A DNA stretch of 64,000 nt from Rhizobium sp. NZLR1. Its GTDB lineage: Bacteria > Pseudomonadota > Alphaproteobacteria > Rhizobiales > Rhizobiaceae. The first letter of the stretch is position 1. Every line of letters begins with the position of its first letter. The translations under genes and the position numbers were made by a program. Below the pieces are notes generated by a model that was not told the origin of the DNA, ran no database searches, and saw only the letters and a program-made list of their open reading frames with translations. This document shows positions 54,001 through 62,622 of the stretch, piece by piece. The stretch covers positions 558,001 through 622,000 of the forward strand of contig NZ_CP071633.1 in the NCBI RefSeq assembly GCF_017357385.1. The letters run 5' to 3'.

Positions 54001-54249
54001 ATGACCAAGCTTTTTTCCAGCCTTGCAGCCTGCACCTTCGTCGTCGGTCTTTCTCTCGCAGGCGTCGCATCGGCTGAGGACGCCATGAAGACCGATGCGA
54101 TGAAGAAGGACACTATGGAGAGCGGCAAGATGTCGAAGGATGCCATGAAGATGTCGGGCACCAAGAAGGACTGCATGAACAAGGCCGGCATGGAAAAGGA
54201 CGCGATGAAAAAGACCGACATGATGAAGACCTGCGATGCGATGAAGTAG
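54001..54249 (+). CDS. Secreted methionine-rich pentapeptide MXKDX-repeat protein (MrpX-like)
   Basis: An 82-residue protein. A signal peptide (FSSLAACTFVVGLSLAGVAS) is followed by about 55 residues built of Met-x-Lys-Asp-type repeats (AMKTDAMKKDTM, MEKDAMKKTDMM) with about 12 Met and two Cys. AGGAGAG precedes the ATG. Proteins of this type are reported to act as sacrificial Met pools that react with hypochlorite and are regenerated by a periplasmic methionine sulfoxide reductase. The cytochrome and molybdoenzyme genes downstream fit that role. Confidence 0.82.
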   Translation: MTKLFSSLAACTFVVGLSLAGVASAEDAMKTDAMKKDTMESGKMSKDAMKMSGTKKDCMNKAGMEKDAMKKTDMMKTCDAMK

Positions 54250-54293
54250 GCGTTTCGCATCTGCGCGGCTGCTGAAACTTTCTACAGCGCCGC

Positions 54294-54332
54294 GCGTCTT
54301 TTTAGAGACGCAAAGGACGCTGTCGCACTTTG
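54294..54332. repeat. Hairpin followed by rhizobial intergenic repeat module (copy 3, short)
   Basis: GCGTCT-tttttag-type loop-AGACGC (54294 to 54311) forms a six-pair hairpin after the MXKDX gene. The next bases, AAAGGACGCTGTCGCACTTT, match the module at 34678. The hairpin could limit read-through into the cytochrome gene, or be part of the repeat. Confidence 0.4.
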
Positions 54333-54397
54333 AATTATGTATTTGTAGGCGGCCGCGTCTTCTTGTCCCGAAATGTCCATTCATCCGGAGAACAGTC

Positions 54398-55240
54398 ATG
54401 GCGACGATCGATGCCGGCACGCAAACCGGCCGCACGCTCATCTACCGCCACAGCCTTACTGTGCGCCTGTCGCATTGGGTGAACGTGCTGTGCCTCACGG
54501 TGCTGCTGTTCAGCGGCCTGCAGATATTCAATGCACATCCGGCGCTCTATTGGGGCCAGTATGGCGCCGACAACGACCCGTCCTTCATCTCCATGGAAGC
54601 TACCGAAGACGGCAGTCAGGTGAAGGGGCTGACGCATGTCGGTTCGTTCACCTTCGATACGACAGGCATGCTCGGTCTTTCGAATGTCGACGGCGAGGCG
54701 ACAGCGAGGGGTTTTCCAAGCTGGCTTACCCTTCCAAGCTATCAGGATCTGTCGACCGGTCGGCACTGGCATTTCTTTTTTGCCTGGTTGTTCGTCCTCA
54801 ACGGTCTCGTCTATCTCGCCTATGGGTTGGTCAGCCGGCATTTCGGCCGGGATCTCGCCCCGGCCGGCGCGGAGCTGACACTCACGCATCTCGGCCATGA
54901 GGTCGTCAACCATGCCCGGCTGCGCTTTCCCAAAGGAGCCGAGGCACGCCACTACAACACGCTACAGAAGCTGACCTATCTCCTGGTGATCTTCCTGTTG
55001 CTGCCGTTGATGGTTGCGACGGGGTTGACCATGTCGCCGGGCTTCGATGCCGTGGCGCCCTGGCTGCTCGATATCTTCGGTGGGCGGCAATCGGCCCGCA
55101 CACTGCATTTTCTCACTGCCTTCTCGCTCGTCGCCTTCGTCTTGGTGCATGTCGCCATGGTGATCCTGTCGGGTGTCTTCAACAATCTGCGTTCGATGAT
55201 CACCGGTTATTTCGCCATCGAACAGGGAGATGAACAATGA
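54398..55240 (+). CDS. Cytochrome b/b6-type membrane subunit (electron donor to the molybdoenzyme)
   Basis: A 280-residue protein with about four or five helices and candidate haem histidines in VRLSHWVNVLC, TGRHWHFFFAWL, HFLTAFSLV and VLVHVAMVI. An N-terminal insert (SFISMEATEDGSQVKGLTHV) distinguishes it from short b561 proteins. GGAG precedes the ATG. Its stop overlaps the start of the molybdoenzyme gene (ATGA), so it is the likely quinol-to-enzyme link, in place of the YedZ/MsrQ type. Confidence 0.87.
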   Translation: MATIDAGTQTGRTLIYRHSLTVRLSHWVNVLCLTVLLFSGLQIFNAHPALYWGQYGADNDPSFISMEATEDGSQVKGLTHVGSFTFDTTGMLGLSNVDGEATARGFPSWLTLPSYQDLSTGRHWHFFFAWLFVLNGLVYLAYGLVSRHFGRDLAPAGAELTLTHLGHEVVNHARLRFPKGAEARHYNTLQKLTYLLVIFLLLPLMVATGLTMSPGFDAVAPWLLDIFGGRQSARTLHFLTAFSLVAFVLVHVAMVILSGVFNNLRSMITGYFAIEQGDEQ

Positions 55241-56013
55241 GCCGCCTCATCACCCGCCGCCGCTTCCTGATCGGTTCGACCCTGACTGCCTCCGCGCTGG
55301 GATTGAGCGGCTGCGACGCATTGGTCGAAAGCGACCGGACGAAATCGGTCCTGAAGATCGCTGAGGGGTTCAGCATGAAGGCGCAGCGCTTCCTGCAAGG
55401 CGACAACGCGCTGGCGCGTGAATTCAGCGAGGCGGATCTCTCGCCGGTCTTTCGCTCGAACGGCACCAGCATGCCTGACAACCCGCAATATCTCGACTGG
55501 ATGAGCCAGCAGTTTTCGACCTGGAGACTTGATATCGGCGGACTGGTGGAAAAACCGGCTCAGCTGTCGCTCGCCCAGTTGAAGGCGATGCCGTCGCACA
55601 CCCAGATCACCCGCCACGACTGCGTCGAAGGCTGGAGTGCGATCGGCAAATGGACTGGTCTGCCGCTTGGCGCCTTGCTGCAATCGGTCGGGCTGAAGCC
55701 CGAGGCGCGCTATATCGTGTTCCACTGCGCCGACGAATACGAAAAGTCGCTTGATGGCACCGGCTGGTATTATGAGAGTATCGATCTGGTCGATGCCTTC
55801 CACCCGCAGACGATCCTTGCTTATTCGATGAACGGCCGCGACCTGGAAGTGGCGCATGGAGCGCCGCTGAGGCTCAGAGTCGAGCGGCAGCTCGGTTACA
55901 AGCAGGCGAAGTATCTGACCCGCATCGAAGCGGTCGCGGATCTCGGTCGGCTTTACGGCGGCAATGGCGGATTCTGGGAGGATCGCGGCTACGAATGGTA
56001 TGCCGGGATATAG
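55237..56013 (+). CDS. Tat-exported molybdopterin oxidoreductase, MsrP/YedY (sulfite oxidase) fold
   Basis: A 258-residue enzyme with a twin-arginine signal (ITRRRFLIGSTLTASALGLS). The molybdenum-ligand Cys lies in TRHDCVEGWSAIGKWTGLPL, as in MsrP. The cofactor-pocket segments HCADEYEKSLD and GAPLRLRVERQLGYKQAKYL are typical of the fold; it is somewhat shorter than E. coli MsrP. It probably reduces methionine sulfoxide in periplasmic proteins, in particular the Met-rich repeat protein upstream, using electrons from the cytochrome. Confidence 0.87.
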   Translation: MSRLITRRRFLIGSTLTASALGLSGCDALVESDRTKSVLKIAEGFSMKAQRFLQGDNALAREFSEADLSPVFRSNGTSMPDNPQYLDWMSQQFSTWRLDIGGLVEKPAQLSLAQLKAMPSHTQITRHDCVEGWSAIGKWTGLPLGALLQSVGLKPEARYIVFHCADEYEKSLDGTGWYYESIDLVDAFHPQTILAYSMNGRDLEVAHGAPLRLRVERQLGYKQAKYLTRIEAVADLGRLYGGNGGFWEDRGYEWYAGI

Positions 56014-56403
56014 CTCCTCGGTAGGGCTCTGAAACCGAGGCGAGCCTCCCATCTATTCCACCCGGGGTGTGGCAATGATCTGCGAGCGTCGCTCGAAGCC
56101 GCCATGACGTTCCTGGTACAAGAGGACGGGATCAGCCATCGCCCCACTATCCGCCATTGGCCGATCATCTCCCAGATAGTCGGCCTGTCTGGCGTCACTT
56201 CCCCGGCAGATCCTGTTCGATCGTCGCATTCTCCCTATAGCCCGCGATCCTTGGAAATCATGAAGGTTCCCATCTGTGGTTTTCCTGTTTAACGTTTATG
56301 CGACGGATTGACGCACAACCCCAGCGATGATACCTATGCGCCAATTGGTCAGGCCAGTTGACCAGATGCGTGCTTGAGGAGAAGCGCGCCGAGGAGGCCC
56401 AAG
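56014..56403. other. Intergenic with a GntR-type operator near its end
   Basis: About 390 bases. TGGTCA-ggccagt-TGACCA (56346 to 56364) has perfect six-base arms and the T-G-G-T/A-C-C-A character of FadR/UxuR-type sites, 39 bases before the gntR start. The rest shows no gene; no terminator with a T-run was found after the molybdoenzyme gene. Confidence 0.55.
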
Positions 56404-57162
56404 ATGTTTTCGCCTGTTGAATCACGCCGCCTCTATAGGCAGGTGGCCGATCAGATTCGATTGATGATCGTAAGCGGCGAGCTTGCCGTCGGTCAGCGGT
56501 TGCCGGCCGAACGTGACCTGGCGGAACAGCTGTCGGTGTCACGCCCGACCGTCCGCGAAGCGCTGATCGTCCTGGAGGTCGAAGGCCTCGTCAACATCCG
56601 TATGGGATCCGGCATCTATGTGGTGCGCCAGCATGCCGCGACTGTGGCGGGGAGCGAGCGCGAGCCGGTGGAGGGGCCTTTCGAGCTGCTGCAGGCGCGC
56701 GCCATCATCGAATGCGCGATTGCCGAGGAAGCTGCAGGCTGCGCCAAGCCGGACGATATCGCCCTGCTCGATGAAGCGCTGACGCGTATGAGCGGCGGCG
56801 TCAATGATGCGAGCACGGTGCTTGCCGCCGATCGCGCTTTCCACACCGGCATTGCCGCGATCGTCGGCAATGCGACGCTGATCCGGGTAACCGGCGAGAT
56901 GTTCGACATGCGGATGACGCCTTATTTCGCCAAGCTCGCCAGCCACTTCGAGGGGCCGGGAACATGGCGCAGCGCCGTCGACGAACATCGAACCATTCGC
57001 GACGCGATCGCCGCCGGCGATGCCGCAGGCGCCAAGGCGGCCATGCGCGCCCATCTCACCATGTCGCAGAAGAGGTTTTCCGAGAGCTTCGGGGAGGAGC
57101 TTTCGGGAGAGGAGCAGCGCGGCCGCAGCAAGCGGCCTGCGAAAGGAACGACCAAGACTTGA
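56404..57162 (+). CDS. GntR-family regulator (FCD domain, UxuR/ExuR-like)
   Basis: A 252-residue regulator. Winged helix: LYRQVADQIRLMIVSGELAV, LPAERDLAEQLSVSRPTVRE and VEGLVNIRMGSGIYVV. FCD domain: LLQARAIIECAIAEEAAG, DRAFHTGIAAIVGN and DEHRTIRDAIAAGDAAGAKA. The ATG at 56404 has GGAGG upstream. It should bind the dyad at 56346 and control the TRAP/dehydrogenase operon that starts 28 bases after its stop. The inducer is probably a sugar acid. Confidence 0.9.
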   Translation: MFSPVESRRLYRQVADQIRLMIVSGELAVGQRLPAERDLAEQLSVSRPTVREALIVLEVEGLVNIRMGSGIYVVRQHAATVAGSEREPVEGPFELLQARAIIECAIAEEAAGCAKPDDIALLDEALTRMSGGVNDASTVLAADRAFHTGIAAIVGNATLIRVTGEMFDMRMTPYFAKLASHFEGPGTWRSAVDEHRTIRDAIAAGDAAGAKAAMRAHLTMSQKRFSESFGEELSGEEQRGRSKRPAKGTTKT

Positions 57163-57190
57163 GACTTAACTGAGCCCGGAGGAGAGAGCG

Positions 57191-58165
57191 ATGAAGAGCA
57201 GACTGACAACGATACTTTGCACCGCAGCCGCGATCATGGCGACGACGGCGGTCGCGCATGCTGAGACAGTGCTGAAATGGGCGCATGTCTATGAAACGTC
57301 CGAGCCCTTCCACACGGATTCCGTTTGGGCCGCGGAAGAGATCAACAAGCGAACCGACGGGCGCTACAAGATCGAGGTTTATCCGGCCTCGCAGCTCGGC
57401 AAGGAAGCCGATATCAACCAGGGCCTCAAGCTCGGCACGGTCGACATCATCATCTCGGGATCGAGCTTTGCCGCACGCGACTACAAGCCGATCGGCGTCA
57501 CCTACTTCCCCTATATTTTTCGCGGTCCCGATCATTTGATCGCCTACACCAAGAGCGATGTCTTCAAACGCCTTGCCAAAGGCTATGAGGATAAAACCGG
57601 CAACCACATTGCCGCCGTCAGCTATTACGGCACGCGCCACACAACTGCGAACAAGCCGATCGCCAAATGTGCCGATATGCAGGGATTGAAGATCCGGGTG
57701 CCCGACGTTCCGGCCTATCTCGCCATGCCGCGGGCCTGCGGCGCCAACACCACGCCGATCGCTTTTGCCGAAGTCTATCTCGCTTTGCAGAACGGCACGG
57801 TCGAGGCACAGGAAAACCCGCTGACGACAATCGAGGCGAAGAAGTTCTACGAAGTCCAGAAGAACATCATCCTCACCGGACACATCGTCGATCACCTCAA
57901 CACCGTGATCTCGAAGACGCGGTGGGCGAGCCTGTCCGACGAAGACAAAAAGATCTTCGGCGACGTCATGCAGGAAGCCGCCGAGCGCACGAGCAAGATG
58001 ATCGCCGGCAAGGAAAACAGCCTGATTGCGACCTTTAGGGAAAAGGGGCTGAACGTTGCCGAGGTCGATAAGGGCGATTTCGAGAAGGCCGTGATGGAAA
58101 AGGTCAAGTTCGAGGACTTCGGCTACGAGAAAGCCGATTGGGAAGCAATCCGCGCGATCCAGTAA
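57191..58165 (+). CDS. TRAP transporter substrate-binding protein (DctP family)
   Basis: A 324-residue periplasmic protein. Signal peptide (TTILCTAAAIMATTAVAHAE) then LKWAHVYETSEPFHTDSVWA. The DctP family arginine lies in LKIRVPDVPAYLAMPRACGA, followed by TPIAFAEVYLALQNGTVEAQ and ENPLTTI. GGAGGAG precedes the ATG. It captures an organic acid, probably a sugar acid such as idonate or gluconate given the dehydrogenase gene downstream. Confidence 0.92.
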   Translation: MKSRLTTILCTAAAIMATTAVAHAETVLKWAHVYETSEPFHTDSVWAAEEINKRTDGRYKIEVYPASQLGKEADINQGLKLGTVDIIISGSSFAARDYKPIGVTYFPYIFRGPDHLIAYTKSDVFKRLAKGYEDKTGNHIAAVSYYGTRHTTANKPIAKCADMQGLKIRVPDVPAYLAMPRACGANTTPIAFAEVYLALQNGTVEAQENPLTTIEAKKFYEVQKNIILTGHIVDHLNTVISKTRWASLSDEDKKIFGDVMQEAAERTSKMIAGKENSLIATFREKGLNVAEVDKGDFEKAVMEKVKFEDFGYEKADWEAIRAIQ

Positions 58166-58170
58166 AGCCA

Positions 58171-58195
58171 GGGCGCGGCGTTAGCCGCCGCGCCC
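58171..58195 (+). terminator. Strong intra-operon hairpin after dctP
   Basis: GGGCGCGGCG, a five-base loop, then CGCCGCGCCC make a perfect ten-pair stem six bases after the dctP stop, followed by TTCTT. It probably attenuates transcription or stabilises the dctP message, giving more binding protein than membrane subunits. Confidence 0.65.
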
Positions 58196-58223
58196 TTCTT
58201 CCCCAACCGGAACAAGGCCGATC

Positions 58224-58796
58224 ATGTCGCAAGAAATACACACGCAAATCACGGCCGAGGAAATCGGTCACGAATTCGAAGGCCACGCGCCGACCGCAAA
58301 CATGTCGGACTACGCCATCGAAGACTGGATCACGCTAATGATCTTCTGGCTGATGGCGGGTTGTGTCTTCCTGCAGTTCTTCACGCGCTATGTGCTGAAC
58401 GACAGCTATGCATGGACCGAGGAGATCGCGATCAACTGCCTGATCGGCGTCGTCTTTCTGGGCGCCGTCATGTGCGTGCGCACCTCGCGGCATATCCAGG
58501 TGGACGTGTTCTATCACTATATGCCGGCAGGCCTTGCCCGCGTGCTGGCGACCGTCGTCGACATCGTTCGCATCGGCTTTTTCGCCTATGGCTGCCACCT
58601 GATGTGGCGCTATGTCGATATCGTCGCCGACGAGCAGATGGTCACCGTCGAGCTGCCGCGCAACATCGTCTTCTACTCCGTTCTCGTCGCCTTCGTGCTG
58701 ATGCTGATCCGCGCGGTCATCGTCTTCATCGCCAATATGCGCCGCGGCTACTCCGTTCTGGAGCGCCCGGAAGAATTCCAGACCGTCGAGGATTGA
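58224..58796 (+). CDS. TRAP transporter small permease (DctQ family)
   Basis: A 190-residue membrane protein with four helices. The first, DWITLMIFWLMAGCVFLQFF, leads to the family motif FTRYVLNDSYAWTEEIAINC. An N-terminal soluble part of about 35 residues is longer than usual. It pairs with the DctM subunit four bases downstream. Confidence 0.9.
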   Translation: MSQEIHTQITAEEIGHEFEGHAPTANMSDYAIEDWITLMIFWLMAGCVFLQFFTRYVLNDSYAWTEEIAINCLIGVVFLGAVMCVRTSRHIQVDVFYHYMPAGLARVLATVVDIVRIGFFAYGCHLMWRYVDIVADEQMVTVELPRNIVFYSVLVAFVLMLIRAVIVFIANMRRGYSVLERPEEFQTVED

Positions 58797-58800
58797 TCCG

Positions 58801-60207
58801 ATGCTGCTGCTTCTTGGCTCGTTTCTGGTGCTGATGCTGATCGGGGTGCCCGTCGCAATCTCGATGGCTGTCGCGTCCGTGCTTTACATCGTTCTCTACG
58901 GCGTTGCCCCCGACATCATCGTCGCCCAGCGCATGATCGCCGGTGTCGAAAGCTTCCCCCTGCTCGCCGTGCCGTTCTTCATTCTGGCGGGCAACCTGAT
59001 GAATTCGGCGGGTGTCACAGGCCGCATCTATTCCTTTGCGGTTGCGCTCGTCGGTTGGATGAAGGGCGGGCTGGCGCAGGTCAATATCATTGGTTCCGTC
59101 ATCTTCTCCGGCATGTCGGGCACCGCACTTGCCGATGCGGCCGGTATCGGCACGATCGAGATCAAGGCGATGAAGGACCACGGCTATCCGGTCGAGGCCG
59201 CGGTTGGCGTGACGGCGGCGTCGGCAACGCTCGGGCCGATCTTCCCGCCGTCGCTGCCTTTCGTGATTTACGGCATGATGGCGAACGTCTCGATCGGCGC
59301 ACTTTTCATGGCCGGCATCCTGCCCGGCATTGTCATGACGTTGCTGATGATGATCACCGTCGCCGCCTTTGCCTATTGGAAGCGATGGGGCTCGGACGCG
59401 CCGTTTAATATGCGCGAGCTGCTGTCGGCCGGAATGGAAATCGTCGTCGTCCTGCTGGTGCCTGTAACAATCTATTTGATGATGCGCGCCGGGCTATCGA
59501 TGAACGCGGCGGCGGGCATTGCTCTTCTCGTGCTTCTGGCGCTCGACTGGCATTTCCGCTTTTCCGCCGTCATGGCGCTGATGACCCCGGTCATTCTGAT
59601 CGGCGGCATGACGATGGGCTGGTTCACGCCGACGGAGGCCGCCGTCGCAGCCGTCCTCTGGTCGTTATTTCTCGGCCTTGTGCGCTACCGCACGATGACG
59701 TTCTCGACGCTTGCCAAGGCAAGCTTCGATACGATCGAGACGACGGCATCCGTTCTCTTCATCGTTACCGCGGCCTCGGTCTTCGCATGGCTGCTGACGG
59801 TGAGCCAGGCCGCAGCACTGTTGTCCGATGCGATCCTGTCGATCACCGACAATAAATGGGTGTTCCTGATCCTCGTGAACCTGCTGATGCTCTTCGTCGG
59901 CTGCTTCCTGGATACGATCGCGGCGATCACAATCCTCGTGCCGATCCTGCTGCCGATCGTCGCGAAGTTCGACATCGATCCGGTTCAATTCGGCCTGATC
60001 ATGACGCTGAACCTGATGATCGGCCTGCTACACCCGCCGCTCGGCATGGTGCTTTTCGTGCTGTCGAGGGTCGCGAAACTCTCGGTCGAACGCACGACGA
60101 TGGCGATCCTGCCCTGGCTGGTGCCGCTTTTCCTGGCGCTGATCCTGATCACCTTCGTGCCCTCGGTATCGCTTTGGCTGCCGGAGCAGCTCGGGCTGCT
60201 GAGATAG
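58801..60207 (+). CDS. TRAP transporter large permease (DctM family)
   Basis: A 468-residue permease; typical DctM proteins have about 425 to 430. The N-terminal pattern GVPVAISMAVASVLYIVLYG, FFILAGNLMNSAGVTGRIY, GMSGTALADAAGIGTIEIKA and FPPSLPFVIYG are diagnostic. The extra length is a hydrophobic insert around residues 215 to 255 (LLVPVTIYLMMRAG, NAAAGIALLVLLALDW), possibly a helix pair. It moves substrate with sodium. Confidence 0.92.
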   Translation: MLLLLGSFLVLMLIGVPVAISMAVASVLYIVLYGVAPDIIVAQRMIAGVESFPLLAVPFFILAGNLMNSAGVTGRIYSFAVALVGWMKGGLAQVNIIGSVIFSGMSGTALADAAGIGTIEIKAMKDHGYPVEAAVGVTAASATLGPIFPPSLPFVIYGMMANVSIGALFMAGILPGIVMTLLMMITVAAFAYWKRWGSDAPFNMRELLSAGMEIVVVLLVPVTIYLMMRAGLSMNAAAGIALLVLLALDWHFRFSAVMALMTPVILIGGMTMGWFTPTEAAVAAVLWSLFLGLVRYRTMTFSTLAKASFDTIETTASVLFIVTAASVFAWLLTVSQAAALLSDAILSITDNKWVFLILVNLLMLFVGCFLDTIAAITILVPILLPIVAKFDIDPVQFGLIMTLNLMIGLLHPPLGMVLFVLSRVAKLSVERTTMAILPWLVPLFLALILITFVPSVSLWLPEQLGLLR

Positions 60208-60217
60208 GAGGGATACA

Positions 60218-61252
60218 ATGCAGACACGTCTGGCACGGCTTTACCAAAAGGGCGATCTCAGGATAGAAACCGACACCGTTCCGGTCCCCGGTTCAGGCGA
60301 GGTGCTTCTCAAAATGGCCGCCGCAGGCATCTGCGGCTCCGATCTGCATTATTATCAGGATGGCGGCTTCGGACCTGTCAGGGTTCGCGAGCCGATCATA
60401 CCGGGCCACGAGGCCTCGGGAACCGTGAGCCAGGCAGGCGAGGGCGTCGATCTCAAGGCCGGCACGCTGGTGGCGGTCAATCCGAGCCAGCCTTGCGGAC
60501 ATTGCGAGTATTGCCAGCAGGGCTTGCCGATCCACTGCCTTGAAATGCGCTTCATGGGTAGCGCGATGCGATTGCCGCATGAGCAGGGCATGTTCCGCGA
60601 GTGGCTGGTGGTGCCGGCCAGGCAGTGCTTCGACGTGGGGGCCGCGACGACCGCCGCGGAAGCGGCCTGCAGCGAGCCCCTCTCGGTCTGCCTGCACGCC
60701 GCATCGCGCGCCGGCAATATCACCGGCAAACGTGTCCTCGTCACCGGAGCCGGCCCGATCGGCGCCTTGATGGTCGCCGTTGCCGCTTATCACGGTGCAG
60801 CCGAGATCGTGGTGACCGATCTGGCGGACGCGGCGCTGGAGAGGGCCAAGGCGATGGGTGCCAGCCGGACGATCAACGTTTCCCGGGATGCCGCAGCGCT
60901 TGGGGAATTCGAGGCGGGGAAGGGCTATTTCGATCTCGTTTTCGAATGCTCCGCCGCCGCCCCGGCGATCCGCAGCGCCATCGCCGCCATCAGGCCGCGC
61001 GGCACGATCGTGCAGGTCGGCGTAACGGGAGAGATTCCGATTCCTCTCAATGCCATTGTCGGCAAGGAGCTTCACATCCACGGCACGCAGCGCTTCCACG
61101 AGGAATTCGCCACCGCGGTCGACCTGATCGCGAGCCGCACGATCGACATACGGCCGATCATCAGCCACAGCCTGCCGCTCGAACAGGCCATGGCAGCTTT
61201 CGTTCTTGCTGGTGACCGCAGTGCCGCCTGTAAGGTACAGCTTACGTTTTAG
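60218..61252 (+). CDS. idnD: Zinc-dependent sugar-acid dehydrogenase, L-idonate 5-dehydrogenase type
   Basis: A 344-residue MDR-family dehydrogenase. Catalytic zinc site GICGSDLHYYQDGG and PGHEASG; structural zinc Cys set in PSQPCGHCEYCQQGLPIHC; Rossmann motif GAGPIGALMVAVAAYHGAAE. The HYYQDGGFG and RFMGSAMRLPHEQGMF segments match L-idonate 5-dehydrogenases. It would oxidise L-idonate to 5-ketogluconate after TRAP uptake. It follows dctM by ten bases with GGAGG in the spacer. Confidence 0.85.
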   Translation: MQTRLARLYQKGDLRIETDTVPVPGSGEVLLKMAAAGICGSDLHYYQDGGFGPVRVREPIIPGHEASGTVSQAGEGVDLKAGTLVAVNPSQPCGHCEYCQQGLPIHCLEMRFMGSAMRLPHEQGMFREWLVVPARQCFDVGAATTAAEAACSEPLSVCLHAASRAGNITGKRVLVTGAGPIGALMVAVAAYHGAAEIVVTDLADAALERAKAMGASRTINVSRDAAALGEFEAGKGYFDLVFECSAAAPAIRSAIAAIRPRGTIVQVGVTGEIPIPLNAIVGKELHIHGTQRFHEEFATAVDLIASRTIDIRPIISHSLPLEQAMAAFVLAGDRSAACKVQLTF

Positions 61253-61273
61253 CGGTGTGGCGCCGGCACGCTG

Positions 61274-62614
61274 TCATTCCGCTCCCGCACGCCATTCGCG
61301 ATAGGCCAGATGAACCCTGGCGCCGATCGTCGTCAGCGGCCGCGGCGGCAGCGAAACCGGTTCGGCCAGTCGGCTAAAGACGCGACCGAGTTCAGATTGA
61401 TGCCCAAGCACGCGTTCGGCCGCGGCGATGCCGGCGGCGGTCGAGTTCGACGCCCCGAGGCCGTTGCAGCCGCAGGCTGCGAAAACACCCCGTTCGATTT
61501 CCCCGAAGGCCGGTACATGGTTGCGTGTCAGCGCCATCGCGCCTGCCCAGCGATACTGCATGCCGACGCCGGCAAGCGTCGGGAAACGGTGGGAGAATTT
61601 GCCGTCGTGCAGGCGGCCGGCGCTCTGGATGGCGGCATTGCTGATTTCGATGCTCGGATTGTAGCTGTAGCGCGAGCGCACCAGGATCCGGTCGCAGCCG
61701 TCGGTGTTGATGCGCCGAACGGTCGTTCCCATCGGCAGCGCCGGAGTCGCCGCCCATTTCCGGTCGCCGCCGAGCCTTGCCGGATCGAATTCCTCCGTCA
61801 GAGATGCGTAGGTGAAGACATGGAGCAGGCGCCCGCGGAAGAAGCCGAAGCTCTCCGCATGGCCATTATTGGCCAGGATGATCTTCCCCGCCTGCACGCT
61901 TCCCTTTGGTGTCTTCACCAGCCAGCCGTCGCCGGAGCGCTCGAAGGAGAGAGCCGGCGTCTGCTCGAAAAGCTTCACCGGCTCCTTCAGACAATCGGCC
62001 ACCGCTCCGATATAGGCGGCCGGCTGGATGATGATCGTGCCCGGCGAGAATAGACCTGATGTGAAGGCCTTCGAACCCGTCACTGCTTCGATTTCCGCTG
62101 CCTTCAGCAGGCGATGCGCTTCGCCCATCCTGGAAAGCTGCATCGAATAGGTCTCGAGATGCTTATCGCCTTCCGTGCTCATCGCGACGCTGTAGCGGCC
62201 GCACGGATCGAACAGCGCCTTTCCCCAGCCGTTCTCAGCGGCCAGCTCAGTCGCCAAAGCGATCGCCGAACGCTGCAAGAGCACGGAGTCGCGGAACTTG
62301 CCTTCGGACTCGCCGCTGAAATCGGCCGAGGAAACCTCGTGCGGAAGGTCGATGATGAAGCCCGAATTGGCTCCCGCCGGTCCCTCGCCGACAATGCCCG
62401 CTTCGAGAACGGCCACCCGGGCGGCCGGGTCGAGCCGCGAGATCCGGTGGGCCGCGGATAGGCCGGCAAAACCACCACCGATGATCGCGACGTCGACGCT
62501 GATCGCTTCGCCCAATGCGGGTCGAGGCGTGCGTGGCGGAAGTGTGGCCACCCAGCCAGAAACGCCGGCGCGTTTCGGAAACTTCGATGCGACGAAGATG
62601 TTCTTGGCGGCCAT
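61274..62614 (-). CDS. FAD-dependent oxidoreductase (DadA/PuuB type)
   Basis: A 446-residue flavoenzyme. The FAD dinucleotide motif is VAIIGGGFAGLSAAHRI near residue 45, followed by EAGIVGEGPAGANSGFI, and the C-terminal FAD segment is GVFAACGCNGLGASNSTAAG. It belongs to the DAO fold oxidising amines, amino acids or imino acids. ATG 62614 is used; an in-frame TTG at 62626 overlaps the lyase stop. With a DapA-type lyase and a GntR regulator it resembles hydroxyproline or amino-acid catabolic operons. Confidence 0.85.
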   Translation of the reverse strand: MAAKNIFVASKFPKRAGVSGWVATLPPRTPRPALGEAISVDVAIIGGGFAGLSAAHRISRLDPAARVAVLEAGIVGEGPAGANSGFIIDLPHEVSSADFSGESEGKFRDSVLLQRSAIALATELAAENGWGKALFDPCGRYSVAMSTEGDKHLETYSMQLSRMGEAHRLLKAAEIEAVTGSKAFTSGLFSPGTIIIQPAAYIGAVADCLKEPVKLFEQTPALSFERSGDGWLVKTPKGSVQAGKIILANNGHAESFGFFRGRLLHVFTYASLTEEFDPARLGGDRKWAATPALPMGTTVRRINTDGCDRILVRSRYSYNPSIEISNAAIQSAGRLHDGKFSHRFPTLAGVGMQYRWAGAMALTRNHVPAFGEIERGVFAACGCNGLGASNSTAAGIAAAERVLGHQSELGRVFSRLAEPVSLPPRPLTTIGARVHLAYREWRAGAE

Positions 62615-62622
62615 GGTCTCGG

